This document shows, piece by piece, positions 8,594-17,763 of a stretch of DNA of 54,551 bases. The DNA is from Pseudomonadota bacterium (GTDB lineage Bacteria > Pseudomonadota > Gammaproteobacteria > Xanthomonadales > SZUA-36): contig JADFVZ010000110.1 in NCBI GenBank assembly GCA_015222805.1, positions 1 to 54,551 of the forward strand. The letters are read 5' to 3'. Within the stretch, counting starts at the first letter, position 1, and each line of letters starts with the position of its first letter. Made by a program: the position numbers and the translations under genes. Under the pieces are notes generated by a model. That model was not told where the DNA came from. It saw nothing but the letters and a program-made list of their open reading frames with translations, and made no database searches.

Positions 8594-9153
8594 CAGTAAA
8601 GCAAACCGGTAGTTTGCGCATATTCTGCAAGCACAGCGGCAGCCTCCGCTTCAAGAATCCCGGTTTCAACTTCGATACCGCGCATCTCCAGGGCACTTAT
8701 CCAGCTATCCAGCTTCGGACCTTCATCAAAACCGATAGCTTCTGCGTGTTGTTTGCTGGCACCGCAAAGCAGGCGATTAACACCAGACCAGGGTATCGCC
8801 CCGAAACACATGGCACAGGGCTCACAGGAAGTGACCAGCTGAAAATCACCCTTATCTGAAAGCCGATAACAGTCAAGGTTTTGCTGTGCCATTGAGATCG
8901 CGACTATTTCAGCATGGGCACAGGAAAGGTTCCGGCTGGTCACCAGGTTGACTCCAGCGCCGACAATACTCATATCTGCGCGATTGATCACCAGGGCCGC
9001 AAACGGGCCGCCACCCTGCCCTATATTTTTCCGCGACAATTCGATCACCAATGCCATCTGCTGTTCATCACTGAGCGAACTCTGCGGACCTTCACTAATG
9101 GTTGTTATTAACCAGTCTGGCAATTCAAAGTGGAAACCATGCTGCAGGTTCAA
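8593..9153 (-). CDS. Nucleoside/guanine deaminase-like protein (CDA fold)
   Basis: This 186-residue zinc deaminase has the HAE motif (CAHAEIVAI) and the paired cysteines in TSCEPCAMCFGAIPWSG, plus the GGPFAALVI strand that opens the active site. These mark the guanine deaminase / tRNA adenosine deaminase branch. The long loop and C terminus favour a free-base or nucleoside substrate over tRNA, but this is not certain. It overlaps rlmB and the downstream amidotransferase by ATGA at both ends, so all are translated from one message. Confidence 0.83.
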   Translation of the reverse strand: MNLQHGFHFELPDWLITTISEGPQSSLSDEQQMALVIELSRKNIGQGGGPFAALVINRADMSIVGAGVNLVTSRNLSCAHAEIVAISMAQQNLDCYRLSDKGDFQLVTSCEPCAMCFGAIPWSGVNRLLCGASKQHAEAIGFDEGPKLDSWISALEMRGIEVETGILEAEAAAVLAEYAQTTGLLY

Positions 9154-9914
9154 ACCGGGCTCCGCTGGCGCAGGGCTTCATACAAACACACGCCGGTGGC
9201 TACTGAAACATTCAGGCTGCTGATTGAACCGTGCATTGGCAAGGAGAAGGTAAAATCGCAAAGCTCTTCTGTCAACCGGCGCATGCCACTGCCCTCACTG
9301 CCCATCACCAGCCCAAGGCCGCCTTTAAGATCAACCGAGTATATGTCCTGATATGCCTGATCGCTGGTACCTGCAAGCCAGATGCCGCGATCCTTAAGCT
9401 GGCGCAGTACCCGTGCCAGGTTGGTTACTTCTATCAGCGGGATTACCTCGGCCGCACCCGCTGCTGCCCGGCGGGCAACCGGAGTCAAGCCACTGGATTT
9501 ATCCTTTGGATAGATCACTGCGGCAACCCCGGCGGCCTCTGCAGTACGCAGGCAGGCACCAAGATTATGCGGGTCCTGGACACCATCCAGGATCAGCAAC
9601 AAGGGGTTTTCGCCGGCTTGATCCAGCACTTCTCCCAGCTGCTTTTCTGAATAGATATTAGTGGCATCAAACCAGGCGATGATATCCTGGTGGCGATTGT
9701 CATCTGCCATGCGATCAAGCTGGCCGCGTGTTTGATAAGTTAACCTGACCCCATGTAACTTTGCTGCTTCAAGCAGTTCACTCACCCGCGGGTTTTTATT
9801 ATCTTTGGCAACCAGCACCTCAATTAACTGCCCGGGCCTTTGATGCAATGCTGATGCTACCGAATGAATACCGATAAGCAGTTCACCTGCGGAGCGCTTA
9901 TTTTTTACCGGCAT
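9150..9914 (-). CDS. rlmB: 23S rRNA (guanosine-2'-O-)-methyltransferase RlmB
   Basis: This SPOUT-class enzyme methylates the ribose of G2251 (E. coli numbering) in 23S rRNA. The N-terminal L30e-like domain (IGIHSVASALHQRPGQLIEVLV) precedes the knotted domain with HNLGACLRTAEAAGV, LVMGSEGSGM and SLNVSVATGVCLYEAL. The ATG at 9914, with GGGAAG upstream, gives a normal 254 residues. A longer reading to 9974 lies inside rnr and is not needed. It overlaps the end of rnr by 17 bases. Confidence 0.94.
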   Translation of the reverse strand: MPVKNKRSAGELLIGIHSVASALHQRPGQLIEVLVAKDNKNPRVSELLEAAKLHGVRLTYQTRGQLDRMADDNRHQDIIAWFDATNIYSEKQLGEVLDQAGENPLLLILDGVQDPHNLGACLRTAEAAGVAAVIYPKDKSSGLTPVARRAAAGAAEVIPLIEVTNLARVLRQLKDRGIWLAGTSDQAYQDIYSVDLKGGLGLVMGSEGSGMRRLTEELCDFTFSLPMHGSISSLNVSVATGVCLYEALRQRSPV

Positions 9915-12072
9915 GGGCTTTCTTCCCTTTAGTGACAAGTGCGAAGTCAATCTTGCGCTCATCCATATCAACATTCAGGACTTCGACCGTTAATGAATCT
10001 GCAAGGCGGAATACCTTGCCACCACGCTCACCTGTGAGACGATGATGTACCGGATCAAAGTGGTAATAATCATTCGGCAATGCAGTGACATGCAGCAGGC
10101 CACTGACATGGCTGTCACGTAACTCTACAAACAGGCCAAAGGCAGTAACCCCGGTTACCTGGGCGTCAAAACTGTCGCCGATATGTTGCTCCAGCCAGCC
10201 GCATTTAAGCCGCTGGTCAACATCCCGTGAGGCCTCCTCAGCACGCCGCTCGAGCATGGAACACTGCACCCCGAGGTCTTTCATTGACTGAGCACTGGTT
10301 TTATCAGGCTGGCGATCAAGAATATGCCCGATGGCGCGATGCACCTGCAAATCAGGGTAGCGACGTATAGGTGAGGTGAAATGACCGTAGGCGTCCAGTG
10401 CGAGTCCAAAATGCCCAAGATTTTCTTGAATATAGACCGCCATACTCATGGAGCGCAACAATACCGCTTCAATGAGTTCCCGATCCGGCCGCTCGGCGAC
10501 CTGTTTAACTATAGCCGCAAGATCAGCGGGAGTGGGCTGGTCTTTCCAGCGTATCGGCAAACCCTGGGCGCGCAGGAATGCTTCCAGTTTTTCCAGCTTT
10601 TGTGGGGGCGGTGGTTCATGCACACGATACAGTGCGGGCACCCTGTTCTTTTCGAGGAAACGAGCGGCTTCAACGTTTGCCGAGATCATGCATTCTTCAA
10701 TAATCTTATGCGCATCATTGCGGGTATAAGGAACAATATCTGCTATCTCACCACCCGGCCCGAACAGGAACTGGACTTCCGTACTGTTAAAATCGATTGC
10801 GCCTCGGCGCTGGCGTTGTTTACGTAATACATGATAGAGACCGTAAAGGTCGTCCAGCATTGCTGCGACCCCGGGCATGGCCTGGCGGTCAGCATTCGCA
10901 GTTTTATCTTCAGCGGAGACCATCTCCCAGGCCTGGTCGTAAGTTAGCCTGGCATGTGAATAAATCAGGCTGCGGTAAAAGCGTGAACGCTTTACTTTGC
11001 CATCCCGACCAATCTGCATATCACAGACCATCGCCAGTCTGTCGACCTCAGGTTTTAACGAACACAGGCCGTTGGATAGCGCTTCCGGCAACATCGGCAA
11101 AACGCGGTTGGGGAAGTAAACCGAAGTCCCACGTGCCAGCGCCTCAGCGTCCAGCGGGGAACCCGGAGTGACATAGGTGGAAACATCGGCAATGGCAACA
11201 ATTAGCCGCCAGCCATTTTCATTGGGCTGGCAGAAAACTGCATCATCAAAATCCCGAGCATCAGCACCATCAATGGTAACCAGCAATTGCTTACGCAAAT
11301 CCTTACGCCCGCGATTCACATCAGCATTGCCCATATCAACTGTGTCACCAAAGCCCTGCGCCTGGGCAACAACTGCCGTGGGAAATTCTACCGGCAGGTC
11401 AAAATTTCGAATCGCAATTTCCACTGCCATGCCGGGTGCACCGCTGCGACCAAGTATTTCTGTTATATGTCCGATTGGTGGCTGACGGTATTCCGGCTGT
11501 TTATCTATTTCAACCACAACTATCTGTCCCGGGCGTGCGGTCAGCGTCTGGTCCAGAGGCACCAGCACATCCTGGGTAATACGCGCATCATCGGGTTCAA
11601 CCATGGCCACTCCGCCACGCTCAATAAAACGACCGACAATCTGCTTATTGGCACGCTCCAGGATCTCAACTACTGTGCCTTCTTTGCGACCGCGATGATC
11701 GACCCCGATAACATTGGCTAACACTTTGTCCCGATGCAGCACCCGGCGCATTTCCCGGGATGATAAGAACAGGTCCTCCCCACCCTCGTCAGGAATCACA
11801 AAGCCGAAGCCATCGGCGTGCGCCTGCACCCGGCCGCTGACCAGGTCCATATTACGTGCCAGGCCATAGGCCCCGCGACGATTCTCGATCAACTGGCCAT
11901 CACGTACCATGGCACGTAAGCGTCGGCGGATCGCTTCACGCTCTTCAGCTTCATTGAGGTCGTAGAATTGTGCGATTTGACGACGTTTAAGGGGTTTTCC
12001 TGCAGACTCAAGATCTTTGATTATCTGCTCTCGGGAAGGAATTTCAACATTAAAATGACCTTTATTGGACAT
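9898..12072 (-). CDS. rnr: Ribonuclease R
   Basis: RNase R is a 3'-5' exoribonuclease that degrades structured RNA and takes part in rRNA and tmRNA quality control. The 724-residue protein has an N-terminal winged helix, cold-shock domains (YGLARNMDLVSGRVQAHADGFGF region), and the RNB domain with the catalytic Asp cluster DGADARDFDDAVF. An S1 domain (VTGVTAFGLFVELRDSHVSG) lies near the C terminus. It is somewhat shorter than the E. coli enzyme because the basic C-terminal tail is brief. It heads the minus-strand operon rnr-rlmB-deaminase-amidotransferase. Confidence 0.95.
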   Translation of the reverse strand: MSNKGHFNVEIPSREQIIKDLESAGKPLKRRQIAQFYDLNEAEEREAIRRRLRAMVRDGQLIENRRGAYGLARNMDLVSGRVQAHADGFGFVIPDEGGEDLFLSSREMRRVLHRDKVLANVIGVDHRGRKEGTVVEILERANKQIVGRFIERGGVAMVEPDDARITQDVLVPLDQTLTARPGQIVVVEIDKQPEYRQPPIGHITEILGRSGAPGMAVEIAIRNFDLPVEFPTAVVAQAQGFGDTVDMGNADVNRGRKDLRKQLLVTIDGADARDFDDAVFCQPNENGWRLIVAIADVSTYVTPGSPLDAEALARGTSVYFPNRVLPMLPEALSNGLCSLKPEVDRLAMVCDMQIGRDGKVKRSRFYRSLIYSHARLTYDQAWEMVSAEDKTANADRQAMPGVAAMLDDLYGLYHVLRKQRQRRGAIDFNSTEVQFLFGPGGEIADIVPYTRNDAHKIIEECMISANVEAARFLEKNRVPALYRVHEPPPPQKLEKLEAFLRAQGLPIRWKDQPTPADLAAIVKQVAERPDRELIEAVLLRSMSMAVYIQENLGHFGLALDAYGHFTSPIRRYPDLQVHRAIGHILDRQPDKTSAQSMKDLGVQCSMLERRAEEASRDVDQRLKCGWLEQHIGDSFDAQVTGVTAFGLFVELRDSHVSGLLHVTALPNDYYHFDPVHHRLTGERGGKVFRLADSLTVEVLNVDMDERKIDFALVTKGKKAHAGKK

Positions 12073-12188
12073 CTTTATTTTAACTCCGAAGGATGATTTT
12101 TAAGGGTTTTATTTTGCATAATGGCAATTATACTCGCTGACTAAATACCTTATCTGTATTTGTCCTCAAAGATACTACTATTTGGCTA

Positions 12189-12217
12189 TTGACAAGCCCC
12201 TGCAGGAGAGGTAAATT
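12189..12217 (+). promoter_or_regulatory. Sigma-70 promoter of tRNA-Leu with GC-rich discriminator
   Basis: TTGACA at 12189-12194 and TAAATT at 12212-12217 are separated by exactly 17 bases. The next bases, GGGCGCC, form the GC-rich discriminator typical of stable-RNA promoters under ppGpp/DksA control. It lies about 75 bases before the mature tRNA. Confidence 0.75.
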
Positions 12218-12260
12218 GGGCGCCGGATCGGGGTTTCCCCCCTTTTCCTCGATCCACCTT

Positions 12261-12286
12261 GCCGGGACTACCCCCCTTGTCCCGGC
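12261..12286 (+). other. Hairpin in the tRNA-Leu leader
   Basis: GCCGGGAC and GTCCCGGC form a perfect 8-bp stem with a 10-base C-rich loop, ending four bases before the tRNA 5' end. It may guide processing of the precursor or keep the leader from misfolding with the tRNA, whose own 5' end also begins GCCG. Confidence 0.6.
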
Positions 12287-12290
12287 ATTT

Positions 12291-12377
<87 letters not shown>

Positions 12378-12389
12378 TCTTAAATATCA

Positions 12390-12415
12390 AAGCCCTGTTT
12401 TTACAGGGCTTTTTT
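12390..12415 (+). terminator. Rho-independent terminator of tRNA-Leu
   Basis: AGCCCTGT and ACAGGGCT form an 8-bp stem over a four-base T loop, followed directly by a run of T, 13 bases after the tRNA CCA. Confidence 0.92.
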
Positions 12416-12537
12416 ATACCTGCTGTATTCTATTCAGAATGCAATAGATTGTTTTTAACTTCATCCTGCCTGTTTCCGCTATCTGCGTGGCGGCAGTTTA
12501 CTCACAACATCAAATCAAGCTGATTTCACTGAGCTTA

Positions 12538-12555
12538 TGAAAACAGGTGTTTTCA
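12538..12555. promoter_or_regulatory. Perfect inverted repeat upstream of the exported serine hydrolase
   Basis: TGAAAAC-AGGT-GTTTTCA is a perfect 7-bp dyad about 60 bases before the ATG at 12617. A direct repeat AAGCTGATT (12517-12525 and 12565-12573) brackets it. The arrangement suggests a regulator-binding region, but no known operator is recognised. Confidence 0.35.
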
Positions 12556-12616
12556 CATAAATTTAAGCTGATTGAGGTTAAACTGATACCCCTTCGAAAC
12601 TAGATAAAATTCAACC

Positions 12617-13510
12617 ATGAAATCAGGAGATTTTACATACAGGCTACTGTCCAGCGTTTTGCTGGCATTGCTGCTGAGTACCTCCAGCCAGGCACATGAA
12701 GCCCTGTCCCAGCTTGAGAAAGCTCATGACATGGAACTACAGCACGGCCTTGAGAAAATTCTCGAGAAACATAGGCTCTCCTCTGCCGTCGACAACAAAA
12801 AACTCGCGCTTTTCATCGCCGACCTTTCCGACCTTGAAAATCCCAGACTGGCCCATGTCAATGGTAACCAGATGATGTATGCGGCCAGCCTCCCAAAGCT
12901 AGCCATCCTGGTCGCAGCTTTTGTAAAGGTTGATCGCCAGCAACTGGAACTGGATGAGTCACTCTGGAAAGACATGAACCGTATGATCCGTTACTCGGAT
13001 AATGCTGCTGCAAGCCGGGTACTCGAACGGGTGGGTAAAGAAGATTTACTCAGTATCTTGCAAGAACCTGAATTCATGCTCTATGACCGCGAACACGGCG
13101 GCGGTTTATGGGTGGGTAAAGCCTACTCAAAAGATCTCGCTTACCGGCGTGATCCACTGGCAAACCTGTCCCACGGGGCAACAGCTATCCAGGCAGCCAG
13201 GGTTTACTACATGCTCCTGAGCGGCAAATTACTGGGGCCGGAACTGAGTAATAAGATGCTTGAGATACTCTCCAGGCCAGGCATAAACCATAAACTGGTG
13301 AAAGGCCTGCGGGAAAAATATCCAGATGCGACGATTTACCGAAAATCCGGAAGCTGGCGTAACTACCATTCAGACAGCGCCATGATTGAAGTTGACAACC
13401 ATCATTACCTTATTGTTGGACTGGTCGAGCATCCCGATGGCAGTCAATGGCTTACCAACCTGGCTGTACCCATACTGGATTTACTGAAAAAACCTAAAAC
13501 GACTGATTAA
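12617..13510 (+). CDS. Exported serine hydrolase, class A beta-lactamase fold
   Basis: This 297-residue protein has a Sec signal peptide (LLSSVLLALLLSTSSQAHE). It carries the three active-site motifs of penicillin-recognising serine enzymes: SLPK (Ser91, Lys94), SDN (127-129) and KSG (243-245). The omega-loop Glu of true class A beta-lactamases is not obvious; the matching region reads LYDREHGGGLW. It may therefore be a periplasmic peptidase or transpeptidase-like enzyme and not an antibiotic-destroying one. It shares the KSGSW motif with the convergent serine hydrolase 33 bases away, which looks like a diverged paralogue. Confidence 0.85.
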   Translation: MKSGDFTYRLLSSVLLALLLSTSSQAHEALSQLEKAHDMELQHGLEKILEKHRLSSAVDNKKLALFIADLSDLENPRLAHVNGNQMMYAASLPKLAILVAAFVKVDRQQLELDESLWKDMNRMIRYSDNAAASRVLERVGKEDLLSILQEPEFMLYDREHGGGLWVGKAYSKDLAYRRDPLANLSHGATAIQAARVYYMLLSGKLLGPELSNKMLEILSRPGINHKLVKGLREKYPDATIYRKSGSWRNYHSDSAMIEVDNHHYLIVGLVEHPDGSQWLTNLAVPILDLLKKPKTTD

Positions 13511-13543
13511 TTCTTACTTAAAGTTGTTTTTTCTCAAACTACT

Positions 13544-14842
13544 CTACTCAGACTCGAGCTTTCCTTTTATTACTGGATGTGCAATCTTCATAAGCTGATG
13601 AATATTCGTCGCCAGCAGCAAATGCTCGAAGGCAGAGTTTTTACGCAACACATTGGATATAACAACAACGATATAAAAAAGATTATTTTCTTCTTCCGGA
13701 GATTCGATAATCGCTACCGAGTTCATATAGTTGCGAACATTGCCCTTGTACTTGCCGCACTTAAATCCTTCTTCCTTTTTACAGCCATACCAGGAACCGG
13801 ATTTGAAATAGACGGCAGAATCTTTTAAGGCAGCCGATGCGGCATAACGAATCCGACGTTCAGTCAGGTAGATCAGACGCTTGATCTGGGTTGATGACCA
13901 GTCATCAACCAGCTCCCCCTTTTCCATTTTCAGTACATATTCCATTAACTGCCGAGCCGTTGCATAAGAGTTACCACCACCATTAACCTTGTGCTTTCCA
14001 TTTGCAGTAAAGAAACTCCCCTGGCGCAACTGGCTGATATCCAGGCCGTTACGGCCTATCGGCTCCCAAAAGGTACGTTTATACAGTGCGGTTAAGTCCT
14101 TTGATGGGGTTTGTTTGAAAAAAGACTCTACCTCAGTATCCGCAATAGGGAAATCTGTACCAAACTGACGCAACAGCATCCCCTGTCGCTGGTTCATCGA
14201 AGCGGCAGCATTTGAACTGACCGAAAGCATCCAGTCCAGATATTGCCACTGATTGGCCAACCCCCCTACTTTCATCGGTTGCCGATCAAGGATCCGGGTT
14301 TCGGGATTAAATACACGGATTGTGTGGTGATCACTCTGAGAAAATGCATCAGCGGTAACCATGGTGTTTTTTAATACAGCTGCACGCTCCACTCCGCTGG
14401 CATCATTCGGATAGGCATCTTTCAGCGCCTGGAAAAAACCCAGCGCCACGACTAATTTACCCACGCTACCGACATTCTGTTTGTAGTCACCACGCCATTC
14501 TGCATAGCGGATATTTTTCAGGTCCGACAAATCCAGTACGGTAACTCCATAACGATCAGCCTGCTCACCCAGCAGCTCCTCGATCTGACCGGTCAGTTCG
14601 GGGTCTATGGGCGGCAGTTTGAAATCCGACATATCCCGCAGACGAATATCAACCTTTGTGGTTGGCAATAACGCGCCGGGAGGTTGCCTGATGTTATCCT
14701 TGATAATGCCTTCATGTGCCAGGCGGGCACCCTCAACCCGGGTAATGCCGGTCTCAGGGTAACCATCCAGTGGATATGCCGTTACCTGGCCAATGGAGAG
14801 GATAAGTATTAAAGCAGTAACATTTAGTAGTGCCCGTTTCAT
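13544..14842 (-). CDS. Exported serine hydrolase coupled to a secreted ATP-grasp protein
   Basis: This 432-residue protein begins with a signal peptide (ALLNVTALILILSIGQVTA). It has the serine-enzyme motifs SVGK (Ser126, Lys129), SSN (209-211) and KSG (347-349, in YFKSGSWYG). An N-terminal extension of roughly 90 residues precedes the fold, and an insert around residues 150-200 contains a cluster of His (SDHHTIRVF). Its ATG overlaps the TGA of the upstream ATP-grasp/phosphohistidine gene as ATGA, so the two should be made together. Substrate unknown; action on peptidoglycan or a periplasmic ester/amide is an inference from the fold. Confidence 0.82.
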   Translation of the reverse strand: MKRALLNVTALILILSIGQVTAYPLDGYPETGITRVEGARLAHEGIIKDNIRQPPGALLPTTKVDIRLRDMSDFKLPPIDPELTGQIEELLGEQADRYGVTVLDLSDLKNIRYAEWRGDYKQNVGSVGKLVVALGFFQALKDAYPNDASGVERAAVLKNTMVTADAFSQSDHHTIRVFNPETRILDRQPMKVGGLANQWQYLDWMLSVSSNAAASMNQRQGMLLRQFGTDFPIADTEVESFFKQTPSKDLTALYKRTFWEPIGRNGLDISQLRQGSFFTANGKHKVNGGGNSYATARQLMEYVLKMEKGELVDDWSSTQIKRLIYLTERRIRYAASAALKDSAVYFKSGSWYGCKKEEGFKCGKYKGNVRNYMNSVAIIESPEEENNLFYIVVVISNVLRKNSAFEHLLLATNIHQLMKIAHPVIKGKLESE

Positions 14843-17763
14843 TTAGGTATCTCCGTCAGGTTCACTTTGCGCTGCATATGTCCCTGTAGGGCTTTGTCCA
14901 TGTTGATCAGGTAGGCATTACCCTGCGCCTCTCTCGATTGCAGAAAGGGGCGCAACTGAAACAGGTGCATTTTGCCATCAAGAAAGCCAAATTCTACATC
15001 CGCCGGGGCACTGTTGCCCTGATCATTGGTAATCGCCGGAAAGCGTTTCGGTAAGTCTTTGGTAAACTGGATCATTTGTTCAATTTCGGCTGGCTGTAGA
15101 ACAGTCCAACCACCTGAAGCCGGTAGTTTTAGGACACCACCGCTTGCCCCTGGTAATCGATACCAGGGCGCAGTTGCAGTTGCCAGTACTTTGACTGAGC
15201 CGTCATTCACATTTATTCGCAATGATTCTGCAGACTGGCCATCAACCGCCCCGCCAACCCCTTCATTAACGGCAACAGATATTATCTGTCGGTTACCGGT
15301 ATCGATATCTTCGGTCACCATTACTCCGGACTTGTCATTGGCAACTGACTGTAGCAGCAAAACCGCCGGATACACATATTGGGGCTCTTCCATATGCGAT
15401 TGCCGCCAGGCAAATGCCCGCCGAGTGAAAGGTGATGCCCACACCTTATTAATCGCTTTAACCACATCATCAAAGCCAATCACATTCGGCAGGGTCAGGT
15501 TGAGTCCTGCTCCGGTGAAGCCCGGCAAGTCCTCTACATTGGTATCTGAGCGGACAAATACACCGATATTATCCAGATTACCGAAAGCTTTCTGCATAGC
15601 TTTACGCAGGGATACCTGGAATTTCTTATCCAGCGGTGCATTCAGGATCAAATCATACAGTTCAGCGCGAAAAGCCTCGGCGTAATCTTTTTGCTGTTGG
15701 GACTCGGCCGGCATGACACGTATTTTTCCATACTCGCCCACCATCCACTCATATACCGATGCGGAGCTGTTTTTATAGGATTTATCGAGGACTGTTTCGC
15801 GGAAAACACCGAAGGGAATGCCAACACCCGGAGAAACCATATCCGGGAAGTGACTACGCAATTCACCCAACTTGGCGGCTTTTGGACCGACAATCCTGCC
15901 GGAGTCAGCGGCACGCAGGTCATCAAGATCAATAAACTCACGCACACTAATATCCAGCTTTTCCAGGTCCGGACGAATAATCACATTCTGGTTTTTATTC
16001 TGCTCAAACAGTTCCTGCCACTGGTGATTATCCGCACTAATTTCCACCAGGCCACTGGGGCTGACAGCAAGCACAACCATCTCACCTTCGCGCTGCTTAA
16101 GCTTCGCTATCAAGCTTTCATCAATAGTGACATTGGGTATACCCAGGTTTCGTGCCAGCAACTGGACATGCGACAGCGGGTTACCTTCACCGGCAGTAAT
16201 AATGCCCGCAAGCGGCGGCAGGTCAGAAATGGTTTCCGGCAGCAGATAAATACCATGGGTATCAAAATGACCAATATCCTCTAGATCAGCATGCGTATAC
16301 AGCCTGCCCCGGGCCAGGCCGGGGTTAAGTGCGTGGAAACCCGTACCTATGTCCTCACCAAAAACCCGGTGTTTAACCCCGGCGATCGCGTTGGCATCCT
16401 GTGAGAGCCCATTCAAGATCTGTGAGTAGGCCAGTAATGGACTGCCACGCAGCTGGTCCTGGATAAAGTGCATTGCCAACGGTTCAATTTCTGCAAGCTT
16501 CTGCATGGATTCATAAAACTGGTAGCGCAATCCCTGAGTTGCCCAGCCGGGTGCACGAGCCAGGTATTTCAAGTTTTCCAGATACTGCTGCAATGAAATA
16601 CTCTTAGCAGTCGGTGAAGCAAATACTTTATTTGCTTGCTGGCGTAACCTTGGATTAATCTGGCCGGTACCATAGGCGGCATTAATAGCAGCTGATAGCC
16701 AGGATAGTTGCCGGTTACGGTTTGCCTTTGCTCTTGTCTTCAGCAGGTCAGTGGCTGCCTTGAAATTTTCCGCCTCTACCGCCAGGGAAATATCTATCAG
16801 CTGCAGGCGTACCCCGGTGCTTATAATCCGCGGCATCGCATCGCGTATACCCGCAAGCAAATCGGCCGTTACCAGATAGTGGTTTTCCGGGCTATTGCTG
16901 CTGCTGTAACCTGTGGCAGAATCACGCAACATTTTCTGCAGCCATGGACCTTTGGTAAATTGATCCGCAGCCGTATTCAACACTTCTGCCAGGGGCTTGG
17001 CCGCATATACACGATTAATCTCTGTGACCAGTGCCTGGTACTCGGCCTGGAGCTTATCTTTGCCCTTTGCCGCTGCATATTCCTTAACCCTGATGGCATC
17101 TCCGGCATCCGGTGCGCCATGAATCTTTGCCCGCAGCTGCTTAAAGCCACTGTCCCGATCAGATAGAGAGGCTGCCATTTGCCGCACTTTCTGTACCGAG
17201 GCGGTATCCCTGCCATGGGCCAGTAAACGGGCACCGATACGGGCAGCGGCATAGCGGTTGCCATACCACTCTTCCCGAGTCAGCATAGCCAGCAGTAAGG
17301 TACGGGAACCCTTGCGTTCATCTTCTTCCTGAACCGCACCGCGGTAAAACTGGCCTTTGCGGAAAATCCAGCCGGCATCGACATTCATCAGGAACTTTTC
17401 AATCAGCAACTGATTAAAGCGATCATTAAAATCTTTATCATCAACCAGTCCTGCAGCAGCTTCGTGGTCCAGGCCAGCTAGTGTGTTGGCAATATAATAG
17501 CCCTCGGCACGCAGTGTTTTTGTCTGCTCACTCCATTCGCCGTGCTGGACACCACCACCATGCGAACCACAGGCATAAGCCTTAGGCGGCAGTATGCTGC
17601 CATCCTCGCAGAACCAGCGAATTCGACTGAAGGGACCGCGCTCAGCCGTTTTCATGTTCTCAATCCAGCGAAGGTATGTATCTGCCTCTGCACTGTTCAC
17701 AGGAAAACTAGCAACCAGCAGGCCCGCTAAAAAGGTGGCAACAATAATGGATCGGAAGGCCAT
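14839..17763 (-). CDS. Exported phosphohistidine/ATP-grasp (PEP synthase-like) protein
   Basis: This 974-residue protein has a Sec signal peptide (SIIVATFLAGLLVASFPVNSA). After it come about 450 residues of mainly helical sequence with no family I recognise. Then follow a PEP-utilising mobile domain (about 490-580) whose AGEGNPLSHVQLLARNLGIP holds the phospho-accepting His (about 533), and a C-terminal PPDK_N ATP-grasp domain (about 620-945) with VGPKAAKLGEL, VFVRSDTNVEDLPGFTGAG and MHLFQLRPF. The PEP/pyruvate TIM barrel is absent. The order His domain then ATP-grasp at the C terminus is that of glucan water dikinases, not of PEP synthase. GGAG six bases before the ATG at 17763 fixes the start. 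An exported ATP user is unusual. Confidence 0.85.
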   Translation of the reverse strand: MAFRSIIVATFLAGLLVASFPVNSAEADTYLRWIENMKTAERGPFSRIRWFCEDGSILPPKAYACGSHGGGVQHGEWSEQTKTLRAEGYYIANTLAGLDHEAAAGLVDDKDFNDRFNQLLIEKFLMNVDAGWIFRKGQFYRGAVQEEDERKGSRTLLLAMLTREEWYGNRYAAARIGARLLAHGRDTASVQKVRQMAASLSDRDSGFKQLRAKIHGAPDAGDAIRVKEYAAAKGKDKLQAEYQALVTEINRVYAAKPLAEVLNTAADQFTKGPWLQKMLRDSATGYSSSNSPENHYLVTADLLAGIRDAMPRIISTGVRLQLIDISLAVEAENFKAATDLLKTRAKANRNRQLSWLSAAINAAYGTGQINPRLRQQANKVFASPTAKSISLQQYLENLKYLARAPGWATQGLRYQFYESMQKLAEIEPLAMHFIQDQLRGSPLLAYSQILNGLSQDANAIAGVKHRVFGEDIGTGFHALNPGLARGRLYTHADLEDIGHFDTHGIYLLPETISDLPPLAGIITAGEGNPLSHVQLLARNLGIPNVTIDESLIAKLKQREGEMVVLAVSPSGLVEISADNHQWQELFEQNKNQNVIIRPDLEKLDISVREFIDLDDLRAADSGRIVGPKAAKLGELRSHFPDMVSPGVGIPFGVFRETVLDKSYKNSSASVYEWMVGEYGKIRVMPAESQQQKDYAEAFRAELYDLILNAPLDKKFQVSLRKAMQKAFGNLDNIGVFVRSDTNVEDLPGFTGAGLNLTLPNVIGFDDVVKAINKVWASPFTRRAFAWRQSHMEEPQYVYPAVLLLQSVANDKSGVMVTEDIDTGNRQIISVAVNEGVGGAVDGQSAESLRINVNDGSVKVLATATAPWYRLPGASGGVLKLPASGGWTVLQPAEIEQMIQFTKDLPKRFPAITNDQGNSAPADVEFGFLDGKMHLFQLRPFLQSREAQGNAYLINMDKALQGHMQRKVNLTEIPK

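Noticed and set aside
9915-9974. Longer N terminus for RlmB
   Set aside because: It is read from inside the rnr coding sequence; the ATG at 9914 has a ribosome site and gives the family's normal length.
15026-16284. Two plus-strand open frames (219 and 197 residues) opposite the exported ATP-grasp gene
   Set aside because: They lie wholly inside a gene with clear domains, and their sequence is low in recognisable structure.
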